The notes under the pieces: generated by a model
Database searches by the model: none
Seen by the model: only the letters and a program-made list of their open reading frames with translations
What the model was told of the DNA's origin: nothing
Program-made: the position numbers and the translations under genes
In this document: positions 9,029 through 18,000 of the stretch, piece after piece
Numbering within the stretch: the stretch's first letter is position 1
How the letters are laid out: every line of letters starts with the position of its first letter
Source: Alphaproteobacteria bacterium
GTDB taxonomy: Bacteria > Pseudomonadota > Alphaproteobacteria > Rickettsiales > JABSSG01
Direction of reading: 5' to 3'
Assembly (NCBI GenBank): GCA_030426905.1
Contig: JAUHXQ010000001.1
Span: forward strand, 310,001 to 374,000
Length of the DNA: 64,000 nt

Positions 9029-9608
9029 TTAATTTTCCATTATTATCTTTATCACTAAATTTATAAATACACAGCATAGAGTTTCCATATTTTCTTGAAA
9101 AAATTTCTATAAAATAGTTTGGTATATTATATTTTTCACGTTGATGAGTCCTTATAAAAATTAATGCATCATGTTCTAACCATCCTTGGTTAACTAAGCT
9201 TTTGACGCATTCTTCAACTAATCCATGGTTAAAAGGTGGGTCAATGAAAGCAATTGTGCATGCTGTTTTTGCTCGTGGCAGTGATAAGGCATTTCCTCTA
9301 ATAATTTCAACTTTATCATTAATATCTAGTTTTTCTGCGTTATGATAAAGCATGTTTATATGTTTAGGGTCTTTATCTATTAATATTGCTTTTTTTAGTC
9401 CTCTTGATAAAGCTTCGAAACTCAAAGATCCTGTTCCACAGAACAAATCTACGGAGGTAGCTTGATAAAATCTTTCATGGCTTATAAATTTCTCACTTGC
9501 AATTATGCTGAAAATTGCTTCTTTAAGCATTGATGTTATTGGTCTATAGGAGTAATCTTTTTCAGTATTAATTTTTTTACCCTTGAGGCTTCCTGCGATA
9601 ATTTTCAT
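9006..9608 (-). CDS. rsmD: 16S rRNA (guanine966-N2)-methyltransferase RsmD
   Basis: RsmD methylates G966 of 16S rRNA during 30S assembly. The 200-residue protein starts with the family hallmark IIAGSLKGKKI, carries SAM motif I VDLFCGTGSLSFEALSRG, and has the catalytic DPPF motif (FIDPPFNHG) of N2-guanine methyltransferases. Overlaps with rluB upstream (32 bp) and folE downstream (23 bp) indicate an operon. Confidence 0.95.
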   Translation of the reverse strand: MKIIAGSLKGKKINTEKDYSYRPITSMLKEAIFSIIASEKFISHERFYQATSVDLFCGTGSLSFEALSRGLKKAILIDKDPKHINMLYHNAEKLDINDKVEIIRGNALSLPRAKTACTIAFIDPPFNHGLVEECVKSLVNQGWLEHDALIFIRTHQREKYNIPNYFIEIFSRKYGNSMLCIYKFSDKDNNGKLSECENKA

Positions 9609-10299
9609 ATATATTTTTCTCTATTTGTACTTCTTTTAAATTTCCTTTCGCTAGATCTTCTAAAACATAAGGACCATATTGTACTCTTATTAGTTTATTT
9701 ACCTGTAACCCATGATGTTCCATTACTTTTCTTATTTCTCGATTCTTGCCTTCACATAAAGTAACTTCAAGCCATGAGTTTGATTTACCTAGTTCTAGTA
9801 GCTTTACATCGATGTTTTTATATCGAAATCCATTGATAATACATCCTTTACTTAAATTTTGCAATTTTTTGATATCTACGTTACCAAAAACTCTTACTTT
9901 ATATCGTCTAATTAGGCTGTTCTTGGGTGATTCAAGAAAATTAGCTAGCTCTCCTTCGTTGGTTAATAATAATAGTCCCTCGGAATTAATATCCAGACGT
10001 CCAACAGAAATTACTCTAGGCATATTTTTTGGTAAACTACTAAACACTGTTTTTCTTTTTTGTGGATCATGGTGTGTGGTGATTAATCCTTTAGGCTTAT
10101 TGTAGATCCATAACCTAGGAACTACAGGAGTACTTATTGGTTTGTTATTAATTAATATTTTATCATTTAAAGCTATCTTTATAGCAGGGTTAGTAACTAT
10201 TTCACCATTTACAGTAACCTTCCCGTTGAAAATTAGCTGCTTTGCTTCTCTTCTTGAGCAAAATCCGGATTGACTGATTCGTTTTGTAATATGTATCAT
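9577..10299 (-). CDS. rluB: RsuA/RluB-family rRNA pseudouridine synthase
   Basis: The 240-residue protein has an N-terminal S4 RNA-binding domain (about residues 1-60, RISQSGFCSRREAKQLI) and a pseudouridine synthase domain with the catalytic GRLDINSEGLLLLTNEG motif (Asp of GRLD). Proteins of this layout modify 23S rRNA U2605 (RluB) or 16S rRNA U516 (RsuA). The ordering next to rsmD and the overall sequence favour RluB, but the site is not proven by sequence. Its 3' end overlaps the rsmD start by 32 bp. Confidence 0.9.
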   Translation of the reverse strand: MIHITKRISQSGFCSRREAKQLIFNGKVTVNGEIVTNPAIKIALNDKILINNKPISTPVVPRLWIYNKPKGLITTHHDPQKRKTVFSSLPKNMPRVISVGRLDINSEGLLLLTNEGELANFLESPKNSLIRRYKVRVFGNVDIKKLQNLSKGCIINGFRYKNIDVKLLELGKSNSWLEVTLCEGKNREIRKVMEHHGLQVNKLIRVQYGPYVLEDLAKGNLKEVQIEKNIYENYRRKPQG

Positions 10300-10384
10300 T
10301 ATAATGAATTTATTTTGACTTCTAGATATTATTACTTGTCACTAGTCTAGTTTTAATAGTTACCTATAACTTTATGTACCGAAT

Positions 10385-11707
10385 TCATGCAAATTCACTA
10401 TAGTCATCAAACTTACTCTCTTCAGCAAAAAAATCTTGATCTGCAGTAGATGAAGTAAAAACTACTGAAATTCCATTAGCTTCTGTATCAGTTAAAAATG
10501 GAGCAAATATTTCATTGTTTTTTAGTGTAATTTGCGGTAGAGAATTCCATATTTTTTTTGGTAAGCTATTAAACTTTGCTTTGTCATATTTTTTTAATTT
10601 GGATATATCAAAATTGCTAATTAATTTTATATCAGTATTTTTTTCTAATTTAATTGAAAATCTATGATCCCAAATCCAATGTCCCTTTCTTTTTTTTTCT
10701 ATAGTATAGCCATATTTTGGTTCCTCTCTATATATGTATAGTAAATCATCTTTTCTTTTGATTTCACAGCGGTATAAAGTTTTAACAAAATTTTTGTTTG
10801 ATAGAATAGTATTATATAAGTTTTCTAGAGAATTTAATCTTGGTTTATAAATATGTTTACCAGAAATATTGATTAAACAAGATGCAAGTATATTTAATCC
10901 TATTTCTTCGTGTAACTCAGAAAATCGTTGGTATTCTATGGTTATATATCCTTCTTTCCATAATTTCATAACATTTTTTTTTGCTTTAGCTGTTTCTGAT
11001 TCTATAAATGTGCGGGTACGCGCAAGATTTTTTGAACTCAAAGCTAATCTTTGCGATATTAGTTCTTTATTTCTGAAAATATTATCACTTTCTTTTGAAG
11101 ATAGTAAAAATCTTACATTTGTACGGAAAAAAGTTTTGTTCTGATTAGAGGGGTCTTCTAACCATTTTATATTTTTTTCCCTTAAATAGTTTTGTAATTC
11201 ATTTTTAGTGAAATCCAAACAAGGTCTAATGATTAATATATCATTATATGATATATTTTTGGATATTGATGCAAGACCAAATACTCCGCTTCCTCTTAAG
11301 CTACGCATTAAAAAATTTTCTGCTACATCGTTCTGAGTATGAGCTAGCAATAGGTGTTTTATATTATGTTTTTTACAGAAACCTGTCATAAGATTTAAAC
11401 GAGCATTACGAGCTTGATGTTGTATATTTGATTTGAGAGACTCGTGTTCCCAAGTTAGAATTTGGTAAGATATATTGTTTTCTTCTAGAGTCTTTGCTGT
11501 TTGTTTTGCCTCTGAGTATGATTCAGTGCGCAAATTATGATTAACAATGAGAGCAATTATTTTGATTTGTTTTTTGGCTACCCATTCTTGAGTTAAGAAA
11601 GTTAGAGCTAAGGAGTCAGATCCTCCAGAAGTTCCAATTGCAATAGTGTGTACGTTATCTTGGGTAGCTAAAATTTTCTCTAATGTTTTTGTAAATTTAA
11701 TTAGCAT
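10385..11707 (-). CDS. tilS: tRNA(Ile)-lysidine synthase TilS
   Basis: TilS puts lysidine on C34 of the tRNA-Ile that reads AUA, which is essential in an AT-rich genome. The 440-residue protein has the PP-loop SGGSDSLAL (about residues 29-37), followed by the N-terminal ATP-pyrophosphatase domain with HNLRTES and HTQNDVAENFLMR. The C-terminal half is divergent and lysine-rich, as usual for the family. It is separated by 85 bp from rluB downstream and is divergent from the perM gene upstream (70-bp gap), where promoters for both must lie. Confidence 0.95.
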   Translation of the reverse strand: MLIKFTKTLEKILATQDNVHTIAIGTSGGSDSLALTFLTQEWVAKKQIKIIALIVNHNLRTESYSEAKQTAKTLEENNISYQILTWEHESLKSNIQHQARNARLNLMTGFCKKHNIKHLLLAHTQNDVAENFLMRSLRGSGVFGLASISKNISYNDILIIRPCLDFTKNELQNYLREKNIKWLEDPSNQNKTFFRTNVRFLLSSKESDNIFRNKELISQRLALSSKNLARTRTFIESETAKAKKNVMKLWKEGYITIEYQRFSELHEEIGLNILASCLINISGKHIYKPRLNSLENLYNTILSNKNFVKTLYRCEIKRKDDLLYIYREEPKYGYTIEKKRKGHWIWDHRFSIKLEKNTDIKLISNFDISKLKKYDKAKFNSLPKKIWNSLPQITLKNNEIFAPFLTDTEANGISVVFTSSTADQDFFAEESKFDDYSEFA

Positions 11708-11777
11708 ATGGTTAGAAAATCAATTGATTCTATAGAGAAACAGAAGTAATATTTACTTGTAATTACGGAGTTAAATT

Positions 11778-12818
11778 ATGAACAAAATTTTATTTTGGTC
11801 AATAGTTATAACAATATTTTTAACTAGTATATATTTATCAAGGACAATATTAACTCCCTTTATAGCATCTTTGGTAATATCATATTTTTTCTCTCCTGCT
11901 GCATATTATCTAGAAAATAAAGTCAAAATAAGGCGTGATATTATCGCTTTTACTATAGTAGGGGTGATAGTATTACTATTTTTATTACTTTGGGTTTTAT
12001 TAATACCACTAATTTATGATCAAATTACTTATTTTATTAATTCTATACCTAAGTATAAGTCTTATATAAGTAAGACAGTAATTCCTTTAATAAAGCAGTA
12101 TATATTGAAAATCGACAGAAATTTTGCTGAAAATTTACCAAAAATTTTTGAAGATTTCATCGGAATTCTGTTTAAAGATTTAGTTAATTTTGTCGAAACT
12201 ATATGGAAATCTGGATTTGTTGTGGTAAATGTGCTAATGATGATAATCTTAGTGCCTTTAGTCTCTTTTTATTTTATCAAAGATTGGGACTATTTGGTAA
12301 AAGGTATAGAAAATTTAATTCCTATGACAAACAGAAGTTCTTATAAAAAATTAATGCATGATATCAATGCTTCTATTTCTGGTTTTATTCGAGGACAACT
12401 TAATGTGTGTTTTGTATTAGCGATTTATTATGCTTTAGCTCTAACAATAATAAAATTAGATTTTGGTATATTTATTGGTATAACAACTGGAATAGTATCT
12501 TTTATTCCTTTTATAGGGCTATTAGGGGGATTTATTGCTTCATCGATAGTAGCTTACTTTCAATTTCAAAGCCTGTACGGCATTATGCTAGTCATTATAG
12601 TGTTTATAGTAGGTAACATTATTGAAAGTATTATTGTACCTAAATTAGTTGGTCGAAAACTAGGGCTTCATCCTGTATGGATTATTTTCTTTATTTTGTT
12701 AGGTGGTAGTTTATTTGGTTTTATAGGGATGCTTGTTGCTGTACCTGTCGGAGCAATTATTGCTGTTCTGACAAAATTTATGGTCGGTAGATATTATAAG
12801 AGCCAACTTTATAAATAA
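11778..12818 (+). CDS. AI-2E/PerM family permease
   Basis: The 346-residue integral membrane protein has the typical PerM arrangement: two or three N-terminal helices, a soluble segment (about 80-140), then five or more helices with the conserved GIFIGITTGIVSFIPFIG-type region (about 230-250) and the late segment PKLVGRKLGLHPVWIIF. Family members are proposed efflux permeases; substrate is unknown. Its stop overlaps the start of the hdaA-like gene (TAATG), and the perM-hdaA order is common in alphaproteobacteria. Confidence 0.9.
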   Translation: MNKILFWSIVITIFLTSIYLSRTILTPFIASLVISYFFSPAAYYLENKVKIRRDIIAFTIVGVIVLLFLLLWVLLIPLIYDQITYFINSIPKYKSYISKTVIPLIKQYILKIDRNFAENLPKIFEDFIGILFKDLVNFVETIWKSGFVVVNVLMMIILVPLVSFYFIKDWDYLVKGIENLIPMTNRSSYKKLMHDINASISGFIRGQLNVCFVLAIYYALALTIIKLDFGIFIGITTGIVSFIPFIGLLGGFIASSIVAYFQFQSLYGIMLVIIVFIVGNIIESIIVPKLVGRKLGLHPVWIIFFILLGGSLFGFIGMLVAVPVGAIIAVLTKFMVGRYYKSQLYK

Positions 12819-13495
12819 TGACTGAAGAAGCAACTCAATATCAATTACAATTTATACCGCAGACAGATTTTGACGAAGATAGCTATATAATTACTAAATC
12901 TAATAGGGATGCTATAAATTTAATTAATAGTTGGCCTCACTGGGAAAATGGTATATACAAGCATATTTTATGTGTTTTTGGACAAAAATTTTCAGGCAAA
13001 ACTCATTTAGCAACGATATGGCAGCATAAATCTAAAGCTCTTATGATAGATCTTAATTCATTAAAGGCAGAATCTTTTTTTAACAATAATATAAATTGTT
13101 ATTTGCTCGAAGATATCACTAAATTTTTGTCTGAAGAAAGACAATTATTTGTTTTGATTAACCATGTTATAAATAGTAAAAAGTTTTTATTAATTACATC
13201 TACGATTCCTTTAACGCAGATAAATTTTTGCTTACCAGATTTGAAATCAAGGATTAATGCTATTATGGAAGTAGAAATAAAAAAACCAGATGAATATATG
13301 GTGGGACAAATATTATTAAAATATTTTGCTGATAGGCAAATAGTTGTTAGTAGTAGTGTAATCCACTACCTAATTCATCGTATAGATAGATCTTATTATA
13401 AAATAGCACAAATAGTCGAAGAGCTCGATAAGTTATCGTTATCCAAAAACAAGAAGATATCTATACCAATGATCAAATCATTATTAAATATATAG
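12818..13495 (+). CDS. hdaA: DnaA homologue HdaA (regulator of replication initiation)
   Basis: The 225-residue protein looks like the AAA+ region of DnaA without the origin-binding domain IV. It has a Walker A-like GQKFSGKTHL (about residues 51-60) and a lid-like C-terminus. Hda/HdaA with the beta clamp stimulates ATP hydrolysis by DnaA and so limits re-initiation. The N-terminal QLQFIPQTDFDEDSYIIT resembles the short region that contains the clamp-binding peptide in this family. Translation is coupled to the preceding perM gene by a TAATG overlap. Confidence 0.87.
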   Translation: MTEEATQYQLQFIPQTDFDEDSYIITKSNRDAINLINSWPHWENGIYKHILCVFGQKFSGKTHLATIWQHKSKALMIDLNSLKAESFFNNNINCYLLEDITKFLSEERQLFVLINHVINSKKFLLITSTIPLTQINFCLPDLKSRINAIMEVEIKKPDEYMVGQILLKYFADRQIVVSSSVIHYLIHRIDRSYYKIAQIVEELDKLSLSKNKKISIPMIKSLLNI

Positions 13496-13511
13496 CTAAT
13501 CTGCTTTATAG

Positions 13512-13745
13512 TTATTCTATTTTAATAGAATTATTTTCAGAATCTTGAATTATTTTATCAACTTTTAGTTTTGCTTCAGCTAGTTTATTTGCGCAATGTT
13601 TTTTTAAAGCATTACCTCTTTCATAATCCCTTATAACTTTATCTAGTTTGTCTTTGCCAGTTTCTATATTTCTTACTATATCCTGAAGTTCGCCTAGCGC
13701 ATCCTCAAAACTTAGATTTTTTATATCTTTATCTTTATCTGCCAC
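13512..13745 (-). CDS. xseB: Exodeoxyribonuclease VII small subunit
   Basis: The 77-residue protein is the normal size for XseB, which together with XseA forms the single-strand-specific exonuclease VII. The conserved SFEDALGELQDIVRNIETGK segment and the later LDKVIRDYERGNALKKHC are diagnostic. The gene is alone on the minus strand and converges with hdaA (16-bp gap). A 7-bp AT-rich stem (13514-13520 with 13525-13531) overlaps its last codons and may help end transcription. Confidence 0.93.
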   Translation of the reverse strand: MADKDKDIKNLSFEDALGELQDIVRNIETGKDKLDKVIRDYERGNALKKHCANKLAEAKLKVDKIIQDSENNSIKIE

Positions 13746-13831
13746 AATATTACCTTGTAAACTATTATTACTAAAATATACTAAGTTTAATCATTTTCAA
13801 TGACTAGCATTAATAATAATAAGTGTTTTAT

Positions 13832-14107
13832 ATGAAAGCAATCATTTATCAGCCGTCAAGATCTATGATGCAAGCAGGCTTAAAGAAAAGCAAAGTTTGG
13901 TGTCTAAAATTTACAGGTTGTGATAAATCAGTAGACAGACTTACTGGGTGGACAAGTTCTTGTGACACTAAGCAACAAGTAAGGATAAAATTTGAAACAA
14001 AAGAATTAGCTATAGATTTTGTAAAAAGAAACAATATAGATTACGAAGTTCAAGAGCCAGAGGAAAAAGTATTTAGACCTAATATTTATGCAAATAACTT
14101 TAAATAG
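13832..14107 (+). CDS. Complex I accessory subunit, NDUFS4 (18 kDa) family
   Basis: This 91-residue protein matches the ETC complex I NDUFS4-like family: IYQPSRSMMQAGLKKSKVW at the N-terminus, the LTGWTSSCDTKQQVRIKF core, and the VRPNIYANNF-like ending (FRPNIYANNF). It is an accessory subunit of NADH:ubiquinone oxidoreductase found in mitochondria and alphaproteobacteria. I start at ATG 13832, because family members begin at MKA; an in-frame GTG at 13823 adds MFY only. It lies 8 bp before uvrD on the same strand. Confidence 0.9.
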   Translation: MKAIIYQPSRSMMQAGLKKSKVWCLKFTGCDKSVDRLTGWTSSCDTKQQVRIKFETKELAIDFVKRNNIDYEVQEPEEKVFRPNIYANNFK

Positions 14108-14115
14108 GTGATAAG

Positions 14116-16038
14116 TTGCAGTTAGAAGAAGAAAAAATTATTGTTAATTTAAATGATGCACAAAAAGAAGCGGTGCAGCACACAGAGGGACCTTTACTTA
14201 TACTTGCAGGAGCCGGTACTGGAAAGACGCTAGTGTTGATCAATAGAATTTTACATATTCTGCAACAAAATAAAGCATCAAATACACAAATTCTTGCTAC
14301 TACCTTTACTAATAAAGCTGCGCGTGAGATGCAGGAACGTATCTTGACTATGTATCCCTATATTTTACCGTGGCTAGGTACTTTTCATTCTGTTGCTGCA
14401 AAAATACTGCGTATCAATGCTGAGTTGTTAGGGCTAAGTAATAATTTTTCGATTTTAGATGCTGAAGATCAAGTGAAATTAGTAAAAAATATAATGTCTG
14501 ATTTGAATATTGACTCAAAGCAATTTAATCCTAAATTAATAGTAGGAATTATCCAGAAATGGAAAGATATTGTTTTAAGTCCAGGAGAGGTTTTGGCAAG
14601 TGATATCAAGTCAGAAATTCATAGTGTTGCACATCGAATTTATAAGAGATATCAAGATAAGCTTAACTTAATGGATGCAGTAGATTTTGGCGATTTATTA
14701 TTAAAAAATATTAATCTGTTCAATAATAATTCCAATGTTTTAGAAATGTATCAAGATAGTTTCAAGTATGTTATGGTTGATGAATATCAAGATACTAATA
14801 TGGCTCAGTATGTTTGGTTGAGAATGCTTGCTCAACCTAGGAATAATATATGCTGCGTTGGAGACGATGATCAATCAATTTATGGGTGGCGTGGTGCTGA
14901 AATAGGCAATATTTTAAAATTTGAGGATGATTTTAAAGAATCTAAAATAATAAAACTAGAGCAAAATTATCGCTCTACCAATCACATACTAAAAGCGGCT
15001 TCTAACCTTATTGCTAATAACAGTATGCGTCATCGAAAAACCTTATGGACAAATCTTGATTCTGAAACGAAGGTTACTATTAAATCTTGTTATAATGACA
15101 AAGAAGAGGCGGAATTTATTGCGCAAGCGATTAAATATGGTAACAAATTTTCACAAAAAGATATGAGTAATAATGCTGTATTGGTAAGAGCTTTGTTTCA
15201 GACTCGTATTATAGAGGAAGCATTTATAAATAATTTTATACCATACAGAGTAGTAGGTAGTCTTAAATTTTATGATCGCGAAGAAATTAAGGATATATTA
15301 GCTTATACCAAGCTAGCGGTAAAACAGAATGACGATCTTTCATTTGAAAGGATTGTAAATAAACCAGCTAGATCTATAGGGAAAACTTCCATACAAAAAA
15401 TTAGAGAGATTGCTAATACCTCTAATATCTCTATGTTTAGTGCATCTGAATATGCCATTTCTCGTAATATATTTAGTACAAAAACAGCGAATGCATTAGT
15501 TGAATTTTTAAATTTAATTAAAAGATGGCATGATGAATTTAAAACAACTCACCATGCTGATGTAGTTAAAAAAATCATAGAAGAATCTAATTACAAGGCA
15601 AATCTGATAAGAAATTCAAATATTGAATCTTCAACAAAGATAGAAAATTTAAAGGAGTTAACTAAAGCACTAGAAGATTTTCAAAGTATCGTAGATTTTT
15701 TAGAGCATATATCTCTAATTAATGAAAATAACGCAAAAGCTGATTCTAAAGATGTTGTAAATCTTATGACGCTACATGCTGCAAAAGGATTAGAGTTTAA
15801 CACAGTCTTCTTGCCGGGGTGGGAGGAAGAGTTGTTTCCTCATCCTAAAACTGTAGACGAAAGTGGTCAAAAAGGATTAGAAGAAGAAAGAAGGCTTGCT
15901 TATGTAGGGATTACTAGAGCAAAAAGAAAATTATATATCTCATATGCTATGTCTCGCAGAATTTACAATCAATGGAGTAGCTGTGTACCTTCAAGGTTTT
16001 TAAAGGAAATTCCTCAAGAGTGTTGTTCTGTAATTTAA
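14116..16038 (+). CDS. uvrD: UvrD/PcrA-type ATP-dependent DNA helicase
   Basis: The 640-residue superfamily 1A helicase carries all motifs: LNDAQKEAV (Q motif), Walker A AGAGTGKT (about residues 32-39), motif Ia TFTNKAAREM, motif II VDEYQDTN, motif III DDQSIYGWRGA, motif IV QNYRSTNHIL, motif V LMTLHAAKGLEFNTVFL and motif VI EERRLAYVGITRAK. These enzymes unwind DNA in excision and mismatch repair. The start is TTG at 14116 with AGGTG at 14106-14110; no ATG exists before the Q motif. It is shorter than E. coli UvrD (720) because the disordered C-terminus is missing, as in other reduced genomes. Confidence 0.95.
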   Translation: MQLEEEKIIVNLNDAQKEAVQHTEGPLLILAGAGTGKTLVLINRILHILQQNKASNTQILATTFTNKAAREMQERILTMYPYILPWLGTFHSVAAKILRINAELLGLSNNFSILDAEDQVKLVKNIMSDLNIDSKQFNPKLIVGIIQKWKDIVLSPGEVLASDIKSEIHSVAHRIYKRYQDKLNLMDAVDFGDLLLKNINLFNNNSNVLEMYQDSFKYVMVDEYQDTNMAQYVWLRMLAQPRNNICCVGDDDQSIYGWRGAEIGNILKFEDDFKESKIIKLEQNYRSTNHILKAASNLIANNSMRHRKTLWTNLDSETKVTIKSCYNDKEEAEFIAQAIKYGNKFSQKDMSNNAVLVRALFQTRIIEEAFINNFIPYRVVGSLKFYDREEIKDILAYTKLAVKQNDDLSFERIVNKPARSIGKTSIQKIREIANTSNISMFSASEYAISRNIFSTKTANALVEFLNLIKRWHDEFKTTHHADVVKKIIEESNYKANLIRNSNIESSTKIENLKELTKALEDFQSIVDFLEHISLINENNAKADSKDVVNLMTLHAAKGLEFNTVFLPGWEEELFPHPKTVDESGQKGLEEERRLAYVGITRAKRKLYISYAMSRRIYNQWSSCVPSRFLKEIPQECCSVI

Positions 16039-16114
16039 TATAGTTTTTTCTATAGATATTGTTGCTTACACTTATGGTAAATTTGCAATAGAGCAAGCTA
16101 TATCAGAATATACT

Positions 16115-16142
16115 TTGATTTTTATTTAAGTGGTTTTATAGT
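16115..16142 (+). promoter_or_regulatory. Candidate sigma70 promoter for trxB-ctaG
   Basis: TTGATT (16115-16120) and TATAGT (16137-16142) are separated by 16 bp, 28 bases before the trxB start. Both boxes are one or two changes from consensus. In such AT-rich DNA chance matches are frequent, so support is limited to position and spacing. Confidence 0.4.
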
Positions 16143-16170
16143 TGATTTAATTAACCGAGAAATATCTACT

Positions 16171-17124
16171 ATGACAAAAGACAAACATACAAAATTATTA
16201 ATTCTTGGCTCTGGTCCTGCTGGTTGGACAGCTGCAATATATGCAGCAAGAGCAAATATTGACCCTACAATCATTACAGGTATGACCCCAGGAGGGCAAC
16301 TTACTATTACGACAGATGTAGAGAACTATCCTGGTTTTGCTGAAACTATTCAAGGTCCTTGGCTTATGGAGCAGATGCATGATCAAGCAAAGAAAGTTGG
16401 CGCTGATATTATGCATGAGCATGCTAGTCAAGTAGACTTTAGTGTAAGACCTTTTGTTTGCATTACTGAGTCAGGGAAGAAATACACTGCAGACAGTATA
16501 ATTATTGCTACAGGAGCTGAGGCAAGGTGGCTAGAAATTGAAAGCGAAAAAAAATATAGAGGATTTGGTGTTTCTGGATGCGCTACTTGCGATGGTTTTT
16601 TCTTTAAAGACAAGGAGATAATGGTAGTTGGTGGAGGTAATACTGCAGTTGAGGAGGCTCTATATCTAACAAATTTTGCTAGTAAAGTAACCCTAGTTCA
16701 TCGTCGAAATGAGTTAAGAGCTGAGAAAATCTTGCAAGATAAGTTATTTGCTAATAAAAAAATTGAGATTATATGGGATCATGTTGTTGATGAAATATTA
16801 GGAGAAGAAAATCCAAATAGGGTTACAGGTGTAAGAATAAAAAATGTTAAATCTAGCGATACGCAAGAACTAAAGGTTGAAGGTGTATTCATTGCTATTG
16901 GGCATATTCCAAATACTAAATTGTTTAAAGGCCAAATAGATTTTGATGAAGATAATTACATTATTACAGCTAGTGATAGTACTAAAACTAGTGCTGAAGG
17001 TGTGTTTGCTGCAGGCGATGTACAAGATAAAATTTATCGTCAAGCAGTAACTGCTGCAGGTACAGGCTGCATGGCTGCGTTAGAGGCAGAAAAATATTTG
17101 GCTAATCAAAAAGAAAGTGCCTAA
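16171..17124 (+). CDS. trxB: Thioredoxin-disulfide reductase
   Basis: TrxB uses NADPH and FAD to keep thioredoxin reduced in the cytosol. The 317-residue protein has the FAD-binding GSGPAGWTAAIYAARAN near the N-terminus, the redox-active CATC at Cys137/Cys140 (CATCDGFFF), the NADPH-binding GGGNTAVEEALYL and the C-terminal FAD segment GVFAAGDVQDKIYRQAVTAAG. It overlaps the next gene (ctaG) by 8 bp, so the two are translated from one message. Confidence 0.97.
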   Translation: MTKDKHTKLLILGSGPAGWTAAIYAARANIDPTIITGMTPGGQLTITTDVENYPGFAETIQGPWLMEQMHDQAKKVGADIMHEHASQVDFSVRPFVCITESGKKYTADSIIIATGAEARWLEIESEKKYRGFGVSGCATCDGFFFKDKEIMVVGGGNTAVEEALYLTNFASKVTLVHRRNELRAEKILQDKLFANKKIEIIWDHVVDEILGEENPNRVTGVRIKNVKSSDTQELKVEGVFIAIGHIPNTKLFKGQIDFDEDNYIITASDSTKTSAEGVFAAGDVQDKIYRQAVTAAGTGCMAALEAEKYLANQKESA

Positions 17125-17644
17125 GAACGATAATTCTAATTTTGCCTTATCACTGGTAGCGATAGTAGTTGGGATGATTTTGCTAGCATATGCATCTGTT
17201 CCTATCTATAACGTATTTTGTAAAGTTACTGGATATGGAGGGACAACTCAGCGTGCCAAAAAAACTTTTTCTCAGCTAGGTACACGTAGAATTAAGGTTA
17301 CTTTTGATTCTAACACGGGGAAAGAGCTACCGTGGTTGTTTAAGCCAGAGCAAAAAGAAGTATCTGTGATTACAGGAGAAAACACACTAATTTTTTATTC
17401 CGCAGAGAATTTAACTGCAGAACCAATAGTTGGAACTGCAGTTTATAATGTTACTCCACACAAAGCAGGGATATATTTTAATAAAATTCAGTGTTTTTGT
17501 TTTGAAGAGCAATTATTGCAAGGAAAACAACGAGTAATGATGCCTGTATCTTTCTTCATAGACCCTGATATAGAAAAAGACCCTAACCTAGCAGATGTTA
17601 GTGAAATTACTTTGTCTTATAGTTTTTATAAGGTTATACACTAA
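17117..17644 (+). CDS. ctaG: Cytochrome c oxidase assembly protein CtaG/Cox11
   Basis: Cox11/CtaG delivers copper to the CuB site of cytochrome c oxidase subunit I. The 175-residue protein has one N-terminal membrane anchor (about residues 8-29), the YNVFCKVTGYGGT segment, and the copper-binding IQCFCFEEQ motif, with the rest outside the cytoplasmic membrane. Length fits the family. The start is GTG at 17117, eight bases inside the 3' end of trxB; later ATG codons would lose the membrane anchor. Confidence 0.94.
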   Translation: MPKNDNSNFALSLVAIVVGMILLAYASVPIYNVFCKVTGYGGTTQRAKKTFSQLGTRRIKVTFDSNTGKELPWLFKPEQKEVSVITGENTLIFYSAENLTAEPIVGTAVYNVTPHKAGIYFNKIQCFCFEEQLLQGKQRVMMPVSFFIDPDIEKDPNLADVSEITLSYSFYKVIH

Positions 17645-17671
17645 CTTGAGAGCTGATTACTATTGAATATT

Positions 17672-17875
17672 CTATATAAGCTCTATATTTGCTGCTGCTT
17701 TTTTGTTTTTATTATCCACTATATCGAATTTGACTTTTTGCCCTTCTTCTAAGTTTTTAATATTTGCTTTTTCTACTTCACTCACGTGTAAAAATAGATC
17801 ATCTTTACTATTATCTTGTGCTATGAAGCCATAGCCTTTGGTATAATTAAACCATTTAACTGTTCCTGTGTTCAT
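17672..17875 (-). CDS. Cold-shock domain protein (CspA family)
   Basis: The 67-residue protein is a single cold-shock domain: TGTVKWFNYTKGYGFI contains RNP1 (KGYGFI) and DLFLHVSEV contains RNP2, the surfaces that bind single-stranded RNA and DNA. I start at ATG 17875, preceded by AGGA five bases upstream; an upstream in-frame ATG at 17938 would add 21 hydrophobic residues absent from the family. The 125-bp region upstream holds a perfect hairpin that may lie in its 5' leader. Confidence 0.95.
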   Translation of the reverse strand: MNTGTVKWFNYTKGYGFIAQDNSKDDLFLHVSEVEKANIKNLEEGQKVKFDIVDNKNKKAAANIELI

Positions 17876-17953
17876 ATTGTCCTTTAATATTTGAATAATT
17901 GATAATAACTCAATTTTATAAAAAAAGAAACTATTCATTTTATATATGAAAAG

Positions 17954-17980
17954 CTATTTTTAGTGATTTGCTAAAAATAG
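17954..17980. promoter_or_regulatory. Perfect inverted repeat between csp and the 18001 gene
   Basis: CTATTTTTAG (17954-17963) and CTAAAAATAG (17971-17980) form a perfect 10-bp stem with a 7-nt loop. It lies about 80 bases upstream of the cold-shock gene (minus strand) and 20 bases upstream of the 18001 gene (plus strand). It may be an operator for the divergent pair or a folded csp leader. Neither strand has a T-run directly after the stem, so a terminator is unlikely. Confidence 0.45.
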
Positions 17981-18000
17981 AAAATTAACTTCATTTAAAG

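Noticed and set aside
13514..13531. 7-bp stem at the end of xseB as a terminator
   Set aside because: It is short, AT-only in the main part and lies inside coding sequence; listed only in the gene note.
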